The position numbers and the translations under genes are program-made. Shown in pieces: positions 51,386-59,639 of a stretch of 64,000 bases of DNA. Location of the stretch: positions 1 through 64,000 of IMG/VR virus record IMGVR_UViG_3300044612_002737. One strand, 5' to 3'. Position 1 is the first letter of the stretch; each line of letters begins with the position of its first letter. The notes beneath the pieces are model-generated. The model saw nothing but the letters and a program-made list of their open reading frames with translations. It did not search any database and was not told the DNA's origin. Source of the stretch: a virus.

Positions 51386-51823
51386 ATGAACACCGACCTC
51401 ATGTTCTCCTCGGCCACGGACCAGTGGGCGACGCCTCAGGCGTTCTTCGACCAGTGGAACGAGATCTTCCGGTTCACGCTTGACGTGTGCGCGGACGCCG
51501 ACAACGCGAAGTGCGCTCGGTACTTCACGCGCGAAGACAACGGGCTGGCGCAAGACTGGGGCCAGGACGTGTGCTGGATGAACCCACCCTACGGCCGAGA
51601 GATCGGGCGCTGGGTGGCGAAGGCGTATCGGGAGAGCCGGGCCGGCGCGACCGTCGTCTGCCTGCTTCCTGCGCGCACGGACACGGCGTGGTGGCACGAC
51701 TACATCATCCCGATGGCGAAGGTGACGTTCATCCGCGGTCGGCTGAAGTTCGGGGACGCCACGAGCGGTGCGCCGTTCCCGTCTGCGGTCGCCGTCTTCT
51801 ACCCACCGAAGGTGGTCCCGTGA
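51386..51823 (+). CDS. Dam-type DNA N6-adenine methyltransferase
   Basis: A 145-aa phage Dam-family enzyme that methylates adenine in DNA with S-adenosylmethionine. The active-site motif NPPYG is near residues 68-72 and the preceding WATPQAFFDQW is the family's start. Length is short, as in phage Dam proteins of this group. It overlaps the polymerase start (GTGA), so the two are translated together. It could protect phage DNA or mark new strands. Confidence 0.85.
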   Translation: MNTDLMFSSATDQWATPQAFFDQWNEIFRFTLDVCADADNAKCARYFTREDNGLAQDWGQDVCWMNPPYGREIGRWVAKAYRESRAGATVVCLLPARTDTAWWHDYIIPMAKVTFIRGRLKFGDATSGAPFPSAVAVFYPPKVVP

Positions 51824-54654
51824 GCTACGACCCACGAACCTGCGGCGCCCGTTGCAACGAGTGCCCGCTGGGGCCGAACGGCACGTTCCGTTCAGGCCAC
51901 TGGCAGCCTGTTGCACCTGAGTTGCATGACGGCGCGACGGTCATCGCCGTCGCCGAGATGCCGAGCCACGACGAGGTCGGCTTCGGCCGTCCTCTGTCCG
52001 GGCGCAGCGGGGGCGAGTGGAACCTCGCGCTGCTCGCCGCCGGGAAGAAGCGCTCCGACGTCGACCTGACGCACGTCGTCGCGTGCTCGGCCGGCACGGA
52101 CAAGAACGCGTGGGAGAAGCTGACCAAGGCTCTCGACAAGGAGAACCGTCGGCGTCTCGCACAAGCGCAACCCCTCATCCCCGATCCTATCTCGTGCTGC
52201 CGACCCAGGCTCCTCGAAGAGACAAGTCGTTACGAGAACATCATCACGCTGGGCCGTGCCGCGGCCAACGCCCTGACGGCGAAAGCGCAGTCGGTGTTCG
52301 CGCTGCGCGGTGGTCCGGTGTGGGTGGACGAGCACTATCAGGCCCTCATGCAGACGCCGCTGGCGGGCGAGCAGAAGCCCGACGGAGCGGTACGCAAGGT
52401 GTTCCCCACCCTGCACCCCGGCTTCGTCCAGAAGAGCCCAGGCTGGCGTGCCACGATGGTGGCGGACCTCTCGAAGGCGCTGCGCTGGTTCGCGGGTCAG
52501 CTCCGGTGGACCGAGCCGGTGCGCTACTTCAACCCGACGCCAGACGAGCTGCGCCGCTTCCTCTCGAACATCAGCGCGCCGTTCTGGGCCTACGACCTCG
52601 AGACGGACGGCATCGAGGCGCTGACGTGTCAGGTGCGGTCCATCGCCATCGCACACCCCGACCTCAACTACGAGGGGCGGGCACTGCGCGAGGGCCAGAT
52701 CGAGGCGCTGCGCTGCGGTGTGGTGGGGCTCAACATCCTGTCGGGCGACGGGTTCACGCGCTTCTACTCGGCCGAGGACGAGGCCGAGATCCACGACATC
52801 CTGCGCGAGTTCTTCCTCGACCCGACGAAGGTCAAGGTGGGGCACAACGCCGGCTACTACGACCGGCAGGTCGTCGAGCAGTGGCTCGGCGTGACGCCGA
52901 AGCCCATCATCGACACGCTGTTCGCGGCGCGCTTCCGGGCGCCTGACCTGCCCAAGGGACTGAAGACGGTGGGCTCGGTGCTCACCGACGTGGACCGCTG
53001 GGAGACCACGGAGAAGGGCGAGAGCCTCGCGCACGGCAAGGTCGACGACTGGGACCGCCTCGCCTACAACTGCACCGACAGCAGCGTGAACGCGCGCATC
53101 GTCGTGCCGCTGCTCGACGCCGCGGAAGAGGCCGGCGCGTTCCGCGACCTGAACGAGGAGCTCCGGCCGCCGGGCTGGGAGAGCCGGCGCTGGGACCTGC
53201 ACGAGGTCGACCATGCCACGCAGGAGATGTGCGTGAGCCTCCACAAGATCGGCGTCTACGTCGACCAGGAGGCGCGCTTCAAGATGGAGATCGAGACGCG
53301 GGCCAGCGTCGAGAAGCGTGAGAAGAACCTCACGACGCTCGCGCAGGCAGTCGGTGTCGCGCGGCTCGACATGAAGAGCGCGGGCGCCAGCGACGACGCG
53401 GACGTCGAGGGCATCCGGCCCGGCAGCGCTGACCAGATCCGCGACCTGCTCTACGAGAACTGGAAGCTGGGCATCCCACCGAACATGGAGGCGCGCGACT
53501 TCTACACCGAGTCCGGCATGCCGGGCACCGGCGACAAGGTGCTGCGCGGCCATCTCGCGGGCGGCCGGCTGACGAAGCCGCAGGAAGACTTCATCCGCGA
53601 GCTGCGCCTGTACCGGCGCGAGAAGAACAAGATCCTCGGCACCGTGCTCCTGCCGCTGAACCTCACGGCGCACGACCCGAAGAAGGGGATCATCTGGCAC
53701 CACGACGGGCGCGTGCGCTCGACGTGGAACGCCCACGTCACGGCGCCTGGGCGGCTCTCGAGCAGCGGGCCCAACCTCCAGAACATCGGCAGCCGGAAGG
53801 GGCAGGGCAAGCTCAAGACCCTGTTCGCGGCGCAGCCCGGCCACCTTCTCGTCGGCGCGGACCTCGACCAAGCGCACCTCCGCATCACGGCGAGCTACTG
53901 GAAGATCCCGCTCCTGCTCGAGTGCTTCAGCGAGGGGAAGGACCCGCACAACACGCTGGCGTACCAGGTCTTCGGGGACAAGTTCAAGGCGGCGGACGGC
54001 TGGGGACCCGAGGGCTACAGCCTCTACCGCAAGCCGCCGGGCGGCATGGCGAAGGCGATGCGCGACGTCATGAAGACGTTCCGCTACGCCTCGATCTACT
54101 GGGCCGACCCGATGACGGTCTGGCAGGTGCTGACCTCGACCGAGGCCGACAACGGCGAGATGCCGTACCTGCACATGACCTCGAAGGAGGTCCGCCACTT
54201 CCACGAGACGTGGCTCAAGACCGAGCCCGAGTGGATGCAGGCGTGGGACGCGATGCTCTCCATCTACCGCCACCAGGGCTACATGGAGGAGCCGGTCTTC
54301 GGTCGGCGCTCCGGCAACCTCACGGACGGGAAGAAGAACGAGGTGGTCAACTTCCCCATCCTCGCCGCGGAGACGAGCATCATGCGCGTCGCCGAGCAGC
54401 ACATCATCCACGCCTTCCCGTGGGACCTCGACCGCCGGCTCGGCCTCATCCACCAGTGCCACGACTCCGTCGCCATCGAGGTCGAGGCGCCGCCGGGCCT
54501 CGAGAAGTGGAAGCCGACGAAGGGCGAGCCGCTGCCGCCGGAGCTCGAGCGGATGCGCAAGACCCTCGAGGAGTGCATGACCGTGAGGGTTCCCGGCTGG
54601 GAAGTGCCGTGCACCGCCGAGGCATCCGTCGGCAGAAACCTCAAAGAGGCTTGA
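51820..54654 (+). CDS. Uracil-DNA glycosylase / DNA polymerase I fusion
   Basis: A 944-aa protein starting at GTG 51820. Residues about 1-225 are a family-4/5-like uracil-DNA glycosylase: EMPSHDEVGFGRPLSGRSG (47-64) corresponds to the motif GEAPGxxED..GRPFVGRAG, and LHPGFVQKSPGWR (199-211) is the second motif; C12, C15, C89 and C126/127 could hold a 4Fe-4S cluster. A 3'-5' exonuclease begins with YDLETDG at 258. The polymerase has motif A ADLDQAHLRI (D681), motif B RDVMKTFRYASIYW (748) and motif C HDS (881-883). It would copy the phage genome, and the extra domain may remove uracil from it. Confidence 0.85.
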   Translation: MSYDPRTCGARCNECPLGPNGTFRSGHWQPVAPELHDGATVIAVAEMPSHDEVGFGRPLSGRSGGEWNLALLAAGKKRSDVDLTHVVACSAGTDKNAWEKLTKALDKENRRRLAQAQPLIPDPISCCRPRLLEETSRYENIITLGRAAANALTAKAQSVFALRGGPVWVDEHYQALMQTPLAGEQKPDGAVRKVFPTLHPGFVQKSPGWRATMVADLSKALRWFAGQLRWTEPVRYFNPTPDELRRFLSNISAPFWAYDLETDGIEALTCQVRSIAIAHPDLNYEGRALREGQIEALRCGVVGLNILSGDGFTRFYSAEDEAEIHDILREFFLDPTKVKVGHNAGYYDRQVVEQWLGVTPKPIIDTLFAARFRAPDLPKGLKTVGSVLTDVDRWETTEKGESLAHGKVDDWDRLAYNCTDSSVNARIVVPLLDAAEEAGAFRDLNEELRPPGWESRRWDLHEVDHATQEMCVSLHKIGVYVDQEARFKMEIETRASVEKREKNLTTLAQAVGVARLDMKSAGASDDADVEGIRPGSADQIRDLLYENWKLGIPPNMEARDFYTESGMPGTGDKVLRGHLAGGRLTKPQEDFIRELRLYRREKNKILGTVLLPLNLTAHDPKKGIIWHHDGRVRSTWNAHVTAPGRLSSSGPNLQNIGSRKGQGKLKTLFAAQPGHLLVGADLDQAHLRITASYWKIPLLLECFSEGKDPHNTLAYQVFGDKFKAADGWGPEGYSLYRKPPGGMAKAMRDVMKTFRYASIYWADPMTVWQVLTSTEADNGEMPYLHMTSKEVRHFHETWLKTEPEWMQAWDAMLSIYRHQGYMEEPVFGRRSGNLTDGKKNEVVNFPILAAETSIMRVAEQHIIHAFPWDLDRRLGLIHQCHDSVAIEVEAPPGLEKWKPTKGEPLPPELERMRKTLEECMTVRVPGWEVPCTAEASVGRNLKEA

Positions 54655-54679
54655 CGCTCCGGTAAGGTATTGATAGAGT
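54651..54679 (+). promoter_or_regulatory. Sigma-70-like promoter
   Basis: TTGACG (54651-54656), 17 bp, TAGAGT (54674-54679), overlapping the end of the polymerase gene. The spacer starts CTCCGGTAAGG. Confidence 0.65.
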
Positions 54680-54702
54680 GGGTTCACCACCAAGGAGAAC
54701 CC

Positions 54703-54783
54703 ATGAACGAAGTGCTGGACATCACGATGTGGCTACTCGACCGGCTCGCGGACCTCGCGCGCTGGTTTGGGCGGTGGCCGTGA
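54703..54783 (+). CDS. 26-residue hydrophobic peptide
   Basis: A short open frame with a strong AAGGAGAACCC site just after the promoter at 54651. The product, MNEVLDITMWLLDRLADLAR followed by WFGRWP, is an amphipathic helix. Its stop overlaps the next start (GTGA), so it may be a leader peptide or a small membrane-active protein. Confidence 0.5.
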   Translation: MNEVLDITMWLLDRLADLARWFGRWP

Positions 54784-55007
54784 CGCTGGAGGAGCGCAAC
54801 GAGGCGCTGGTCGAACAGGTCGCCGAGATGGCCCTGACGACCCGCGCCTTGAAGAAGTCGCTGGCGTTCAAGGAGCACATCATCGCGTCGCTCAAGCTCG
54901 ACCGCACGCACGAGGAGGCCGCCGTCGTGGCGTTCCTCCGTGGCGCCCGGCTCGACGAGCTGGCCGAAGCCATCCTGCGCGGCGAGCACCGTAGGGAGGA
55001 GCCATGA
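54780..55007 (+). CDS. Small paralogue with AVVAFLR/GEHRRE motif
   Basis: A 75-aa protein starting at GTG 54780. It has a helical N-part (LEERNEALVEQVAEMALTTR) and ends EEAAVVAFLRGARLDELAEA followed by ILRGEHRREEP. The same ending recurs in the products of 55004, 55515 and, weakly, 55294. Chained by GTGA and ATGA. Role unknown; the family is seen in phages of GC-rich hosts. Confidence 0.55.
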   Translation: MTLEERNEALVEQVAEMALTTRALKKSLAFKEHIIASLKLDRTHEEAAVVAFLRGARLDELAEAILRGEHRREEP

Positions 55008-55297
55008 TCATCGACCTCGACGCCCTCGAGGCAGCCGTCGCCGAGGGTGAGAAGAAGAACTTCTTCGTGGCACCCATCGTGAAGGAGCTGATCGCGGAGC
55101 TGCGCGAGCGGCGAGCACAGGTGGACGGCTACCGGATGATGATCGACGGCCTGGAGAACGCAGCCCACGAGGAGCGCGCCGCCGTGGTGGCGTGGCTTCG
55201 CTCGACGGCGACGGAACGCTTGTGGAGGCAGGAGCCAATGGACGCAGCGGCAAACGCCATCGAGCGCGGCGAGCACCGCCGCGAGGGGGAGCCGTGA
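55004..55297 (+). CDS. Small paralogue with AVVAWLR/GEHRRE motif
   Basis: A 97-aa protein. Beginning IIDLDALEAAVAEGEKKNFF, then a helical region (VAPIVKELIAELRERRAQVD), then EERAAVVAWLRSTATERLW and AANAIERGEHRRE. It shares its start (IDLDALEA) with the 55515 product (IDLDALKA), so the two are clear relatives. Start follows the preceding stop by overlap. Confidence 0.6.
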   Translation: MIIDLDALEAAVAEGEKKNFFVAPIVKELIAELRERRAQVDGYRMMIDGLENAAHEERAAVVAWLRSTATERLWRQEPMDAAANAIERGEHRREGEP

Positions 55298-55518
55298 GCG
55301 ACACTGGCTTCGGAGGGGAGGGCCTCGACTACGCGCACCAGCAGGGGCGGCTCAACGAGCGCGACGCCATCGTGCGCTGGCTCCGCGCGCCGTGCGACTC
55401 GCCGGGACATGACGAACGCTTCTGCGCGACGTGCAACGTGCGCGGCCACATCGCAGACGACATCGAACAGGGCGCACACCGGAAGCGGAAGCGGCGCCGT
55501 AAGCAGGAGGGACCGTGA
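55294..55518 (+). CDS. Small paralogue, basic tail
   Basis: A 74-aa protein from GTG 55294. The middle RDAIVRWLRAPCDSPG, then CATCNVRGHIADDIEQGAHR resembles the same family, with a pair of Cys and a Lys/Arg tail (KRKRRRKQEG). The two Cys and His may form a metal site. GTGA overlap with the previous gene. Confidence 0.5.
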   Translation: MSDTGFGGEGLDYAHQQGRLNERDAIVRWLRAPCDSPGHDERFCATCNVRGHIADDIEQGAHRKRKRRRKQEGP

Positions 55519-56009
55519 TCGACCTCGACGCCTTGAAGGCGCGTCTCCGAGAGTACGACGACGCCCTGCCCCGGTGCCCGCAGAAGGTGGCGCGGACGGT
55601 GAACCACGCCCCAGACTTCGTTGCGAAGGACGACCCGACCCGCAACGACTGGAACGTGACGACGTATGACCCTTGTTGCCGTCCGGAGGGGCACGAGGGC
55701 GAGTGCCGCAACAGCCGCCTCATCCTCGGCTGGCCGGGGTTCGTGACCGTCTCCGCTCTGATCGTGGAGGTGGAGAGGTTGCGCGCCGAGCGCGATCACT
55801 TCCGCGAGGCGTGGGCAGCGGTACAGGTTCGGCTCGACTGCGGCGTGGACGCCACGGAGGCGGTGCGGGAGGACCGCGACGCCGTCGCCGCCGAGCGCGC
55901 CGCCGTGGTGGCGTGGCTGCGCGTCGAGCCGTGGTCTCGGATGCTCACGGTCGAAGAGGCTGCGGCGTGCATCGAACGCGGCGAGCACCGCCGCGAGGAG
56001 ACGCCATGA
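55515..56009 (+). CDS. Paralogue with AVVAWLR/GEHRRE motif and Cys cluster
   Basis: A 164-aa protein from GTG 55515. It begins IDLDALKARLREYDDALPRC, contains a Cys-Pro-Glu-Gly-His group (CCRPEGHEGEC) near residue 55-65, a coiled segment (VEVERLRAERDHFREAW), and ends ERAAVVAWLRVEPWSRML with AACIERGEHRRE. It is the longest of the four-member family. Function unknown. Confidence 0.6.
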   Translation: MIDLDALKARLREYDDALPRCPQKVARTVNHAPDFVAKDDPTRNDWNVTTYDPCCRPEGHEGECRNSRLILGWPGFVTVSALIVEVERLRAERDHFREAWAAVQVRLDCGVDATEAVREDRDAVAAERAAVVAWLRVEPWSRMLTVEEAAACIERGEHRREETP

Positions 56010-56203
56010 TCCGGCGACTGTTCAAGCGAGGCGACCGCGTGTCGCTCGGCGACGACCGCACGGGCACCGTGCTCGACGAGGTCACGCACGACTGGCTCGG
56101 CGATCCGTTCCAGATCCTCGACATCCAGCTCGACGGCGTCGAGGGCATGTCGATCCGCATCTCTGACACCCGCGTCGCGTTCCTCGAGGAGACACCCGAA
56201 TGA
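56006..56203 (+). CDS. Small SH3-like-fold protein, unknown
   Basis: A 65-aa protein. KRGDRVSLGDDRTGTVLDEV and QILDIQLDGVEGMSIRISDT make a small beta barrel like those of phage SH3-type or Tudor-like proteins. Chained by ATGA on both sides. Function unknown. Confidence 0.5.
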   Translation: MIRRLFKRGDRVSLGDDRTGTVLDEVTHDWLGDPFQILDIQLDGVEGMSIRISDTRVAFLEETPE

Positions 56204-56628
56204 GCAGCATCTTTCTGGCCCACAGCAAGCAGACCCCCGACGAGACCATCAACGACTGGGTCACGCAGACCTCCGCTGCTTGGGGACACGGCGTCACCGC
56301 GGGCCGCGACGACTACATGGCCCGCAGCCGCGCCATCGGCGGCTGGAACGCCTGGGTCAAGGACGTGCCCATCGCCGAGGACTGGGGCGGTGAGCCGCTC
56401 TTCATCGGCATCGTCGTGCCGCTCGAGGACCTCAAGAGGCCCATCGTCGGGAGGGCCACGCAGGTCCTCGTCGAGGGGTTCCTCGCCGCGGGCAAGCCCG
56501 TGTGGGCGTTCTGCCCCGAGACCGGCGAGACGCGCACCGTGCAGACCATCATGAACACCGAGCTGGACAGTTGGACCGACGCTGGCTGGCTCGTCTACCA
56601 CAAGGTCGGCGAACAGGAGACACCATGA
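56200..56628 (+). CDS. Rossmann-like small protein (possible NDT or SLOG type)
   Basis: A 142-aa protein beginning SSIFLAHSKQTPDETINDWV, then a middle with LFIGIVVPLEDLKRPIVG and GKPVWAFCPETG. This resembles the nucleoside 2-deoxyribosyltransferase or SLOG class that binds nucleotides. The catalytic residues are not certain. It may act in nucleotide metabolism near the replication genes. Confidence 0.45.
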   Translation: MSSIFLAHSKQTPDETINDWVTQTSAAWGHGVTAGRDDYMARSRAIGGWNAWVKDVPIAEDWGGEPLFIGIVVPLEDLKRPIVGRATQVLVEGFLAAGKPVWAFCPETGETRTVQTIMNTELDSWTDAGWLVYHKVGEQETP

Positions 56629-57227
56629 CCGTCCGAAAGAAGCCCGCCCCGCACTGCTCCCGCTGCGCGCACAACGGCGTGACGTGGCGCGAGCTCAACG
56701 GCAAGCGCACCTGGTTCTGCGACTTGCACCTCAAGGAGGCGGAGAACGAGGCACGGGAAGCCGCGGCGAAGCGCTACGAGGCGACGCGCCTCGAGGACCT
56801 CAAGGCCGTCACGCCGCCCACGCGCGTCGTCGTGCCTCGGAGCCGTGAGGTGAAGCCCTACCGTCCGCGCAACCCGGAGCTGATGTGCGGCCACGCCAAC
56901 CGCAAGGGCGGGACCTGCCAGAACTACTACCCGTGCAGCTACCACGGCCCGTGGCGCAAGACCGAAGAAGCCGCAGCCCCCGCACACCCAGTCAGTAACA
57001 CGGCGGTCGACCATCCGCCCCACTACAACGTCGGAAAGTTCGAGGTGATCGACGTTATCGAGGACTGGCGCCTCGGCTTCAACCTGGGGAACGTGGTGAA
57101 GTACGTCGCCCGTGCGGAGCACAAGGGCAACGAGCTCGAAGACCTCGACAAGGCGGCGTGGTACATCCAGCGCGAGATCGCACGGCGGAGGGATGAGCAA
57201 GAAAGATACTTGACGGGGCGGTTATAG
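56625..57227 (+). CDS. DUF3310 protein with N-terminal zinc site
   Basis: A 200-aa protein. The C-terminal half, HYNVGKFEVIDVIEDWRLGF then NVVKYVARAEHKGNELEDLD and KAAWYIQREI, is a clear DUF3310 domain found in many phages. The N-terminal half has CSRC and CDLH, then a central CGHANRKGGTC, which may bind zinc. A promoter (57210-57238) overlaps its last codons. The family's function is unknown. Confidence 0.75.
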   Translation: MTVRKKPAPHCSRCAHNGVTWRELNGKRTWFCDLHLKEAENEAREAAAKRYEATRLEDLKAVTPPTRVVVPRSREVKPYRPRNPELMCGHANRKGGTCQNYYPCSYHGPWRKTEEAAAPAHPVSNTAVDHPPHYNVGKFEVIDVIEDWRLGFNLGNVVKYVARAEHKGNELEDLDKAAWYIQREIARRRDEQERYLTGRL

Positions 57228-57238
57228 TACACTACCTT
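57210..57238 (+). promoter_or_regulatory. Sigma-70-like promoter with leader hairpin
   Basis: TTGACG (57210-57215), 17 bp, TACCTT (57233-57238). Transcription would start near 57245. The spacer contains GGTTATAG. Confidence 0.6.
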
Positions 57239-57239
57239 G

Positions 57240-57313
57240 GGGGCATGGTCAGATCGGGTTGGGACTTCTTCTTGTTCACCCACCCCGGTCTGCACCATGC
57301 CCCTCTCGCGTAG
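57240..57313 (+). other. Leader hairpin with 22-codon frame
   Basis: GGGGCATGGT (57240-57249) pairs exactly with 57294-57303. The 22-codon frame 57245-57313 (MVRSGWDFFLFTHPGLHHAP and two more) starts in the left arm and at the predicted transcript start. It has a run of Phe/Leu codons (TTCTTCTTGTTC), unlike the surrounding codon use. The placement resembles a leader peptide that controls the ATPase gene at 57325, but this is inference. Confidence 0.4.
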
Positions 57314-57324
57314 GAGACCACCAC

Positions 57325-59145
57325 ATGGCAAAGAAGACCACCACCACCCAGCGCCCGTTCGTCGAGCGCCTCACCTCCAACCTCAAGACCGCCGACGGCC
57401 GGCCCCGCAACGTGACGCTGGGGCCGAAGACCCTCATCGTCGGGCCGAACGGCAGCGGCAAGAGCAGCATCCAGCAGAGCCTCCAGCTCGCCCTGCTCGG
57501 CAGCGCGGACGACCTCGTCGGACGTGACGAGGTCCGCGACAACGGCCTGCTGATGAGCATGGTGAGCGCCGAGCGCCTCGCCATCCACGCCAAGCTCTCG
57601 AGCGGCGAGGACTACACCTTCATCGCGAAGGACAGCGGCAAGCCCACGCACGACGCCGGCATCGAGGCGAAGCTCCCGCTCCACGAGATCCGCGAGGCCC
57701 TCGCGGCGTCCCCCGCCACGGCGCGCAAGGCGTTCCTCGGCTGGGCGGCGAAGAGCGTCACGGCAGCGGACGTCGCCGAGGCGGTGCCTGCCGTCTACAA
57801 GGCGAAGTACGCGGACATCAGCGCCAGCGTGGGCCGCGGCAAGAGCCCCGTCGATGCGCTGCTCGCCACGCTGGAGTACGTCGGCAAGCGCCAGCGTGAC
57901 GCCGCCAAGGAGGCCAGCGGGGCCGAGGCGCTGCTGATCGGCATGGCGCACGACCTCGAGACCGCGCCCACCCAGGAAGATCTCGTCGACGCGCAGGACG
58001 CACAGGCGGACGCGCAGCGCAGGGTGCTCGCGGTGAAGGGCGTTCACGCGCACCAGTCCCGTGTGCTGGGCCAGATCCAGGGCATCCGCGGCCAGCTCGC
58101 GAAGGTCGACCCGCCCGAGGCGCCCAAGGTCGAAGAGACTGACCGCCGGTTCTACGAGAGCATGGCGACGGCGTCGGGCATCGCCGTGGACAAGGGGCTC
58201 GCCTCGTGCCCGCTCTGCTCGAGCGCCGTGGGCCACGCGCACCTGAAGGCGTGCGCCACGTTCTACGAGACCGAGGCGAAGGCCATGAAGGTCCCCGACT
58301 TCGGGCCGCGGGTCAACCGGCCCTTCCTCCAGAGCCAGCTCGAGCTGCTCACCAACGAGCTGGCCGGCATCGACGCCGACCTGCTGGCGCTCGACCCGGC
58401 CGCCATCGAGGCGGAGAGCCGCGCGGCGCAGGAGGCGTACCTCAACCTGCGGAACACGGTCGACCGCTGGTCGAACCTCACCAAGGCGCGCGACACCATC
58501 GCCGAGATGACGATGGAGAGCGAGACCTACAAGGGCATGAAGAAGGAGCTCGAGGGCGTGGTCGCCGACCTGCTCAAGCGGGTGGCCGACGGCTTCACGG
58601 CGAAGGTGCAGTCGTACCTGCCGACCGGCTGGAAGTTCGGCATGCTGCTCGAGGACAACGGCAAGGAGACCTTCCGCCTCGGCCTCGTGCAGGGCAAGAA
58701 GCTGCGCTCCGCGCTCTCCGGTGCGGAGTGGGCGACGGTGACGTGCGCCCTCGCGATGGCGGTCTCGAGCGACGTGCCGGCCGACCGGCCCGTGCTGGTC
58801 ATGCCCGAGGACCGCGGCTGGGACGCGGCCACGCTCGGCAAGGTCCTCAACTCGTGGTTCGGTTTCGATGGACAGGTCGTCATCGGCACGCCGACGAAGC
58901 CGAAGAAGGTGCCGGCTGGCTGGACGGTCATCGACCTGGGGCAGGCGGAAGGCGAGGAGCCGGTCGTCGAGGAGCCGGCGCCGAGCATCGTCGAGGCTGC
59001 GACCTTCAAGGTCTACGTCCCGTCCGCGGCGATGAGCGCCATGCTGAAGGCCCTCGGCTACACCGACGCCGTGATCGCCACGCTCAACGCCGAGAAGGCC
59101 GCCCACATCGTGGCAAACGGGATCTCGATGGGGGGTGCGCAGTGA
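57325..59145 (+). CDS. SbcC/RecF-like ATPase with zinc-hook motif
   Basis: A 606-aa protein of the SMC/Rad50 ABC class. Residues 40-48 (GPNGSGKSS) are Walker A, CPLC (295-298) sits between two coiled regions as a Rad50-type zinc hook, LSGAEW is the ABC signature, and VLVMPEDRGW is the Walker B place (with Glu-Asp). Length is about half that of SbcC. No SbcD nuclease gene lies next to it. It may act in DNA-end processing or genome maintenance. The frame is open upstream but ATG 57325 follows the hairpin leader. Confidence 0.8.
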   Translation: MAKKTTTTQRPFVERLTSNLKTADGRPRNVTLGPKTLIVGPNGSGKSSIQQSLQLALLGSADDLVGRDEVRDNGLLMSMVSAERLAIHAKLSSGEDYTFIAKDSGKPTHDAGIEAKLPLHEIREALAASPATARKAFLGWAAKSVTAADVAEAVPAVYKAKYADISASVGRGKSPVDALLATLEYVGKRQRDAAKEASGAEALLIGMAHDLETAPTQEDLVDAQDAQADAQRRVLAVKGVHAHQSRVLGQIQGIRGQLAKVDPPEAPKVEETDRRFYESMATASGIAVDKGLASCPLCSSAVGHAHLKACATFYETEAKAMKVPDFGPRVNRPFLQSQLELLTNELAGIDADLLALDPAAIEAESRAAQEAYLNLRNTVDRWSNLTKARDTIAEMTMESETYKGMKKELEGVVADLLKRVADGFTAKVQSYLPTGWKFGMLLEDNGKETFRLGLVQGKKLRSALSGAEWATVTCALAMAVSSDVPADRPVLVMPEDRGWDAATLGKVLNSWFGFDGQVVIGTPTKPKKVPAGWTVIDLGQAEGEEPVVEEPAPSIVEAATFKVYVPSAAMSAMLKALGYTDAVIATLNAEKAAHIVANGISMGGAQ

Positions 59146-59639
59146 GCCGCTGGACGAACGAGGACTACCTCCGCAACGAGACGGAGAGCGAGAACTACGA
59201 GAAGACCATCGAGGTGTTCCTCACCGCCACGGACTACACGACGTGGTTCGAGGAGAAGCAGGCCGAGATCTACGCTCCGGTGCTCGCCGCGGGCATCCAG
59301 CAGACGTTGATGGCGAGCCACGAGGACCGTCGAGAGGCGGCGCGGTTCGCGCTGCGTCAGCTCTCGGCGCTCGCCGAGGAGGCGCGTGAAGAGGCGGCCA
59401 AGGGCTTCGACCCCACCGAAGAGACGGTCAAGCCACCGGGCCACACCTGTCCCGCCATCGACGGCGTGCAGCACGTCCTTCGCCAGATCATCTGGCGCAT
59501 GGACAACCCGGACAAGCAGACCCGCCAGGACGCACGGGACCTGCTCGTCGAGGGGCTCGCGCTCCTCGAGCAGGTCCGCACCGAGAACCGCCAGATGCGC
59601 GCGGCGCACGCCACCATGCAGAAGAAGGTGACGCCATGA
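59142..59639 (+). CDS. Helical acidic protein, unknown
   Basis: A 165-aa protein from GTG 59142 in a GTGA overlap. It is helical and Glu/Ala-rich (EDRREAARFALRQLSALAEE) with a HTCPAIDG element in the middle and a coiled end. It may be the partner of the ATPase with which it is translated. No family recognised. Confidence 0.5.
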   Translation: MSRWTNEDYLRNETESENYEKTIEVFLTATDYTTWFEEKQAEIYAPVLAAGIQQTLMASHEDRREAARFALRQLSALAEEAREEAAKGFDPTEETVKPPGHTCPAIDGVQHVLRQIIWRMDNPDKQTRQDARDLLVEGLALLEQVRTENRQMRAAHATMQKKVTP

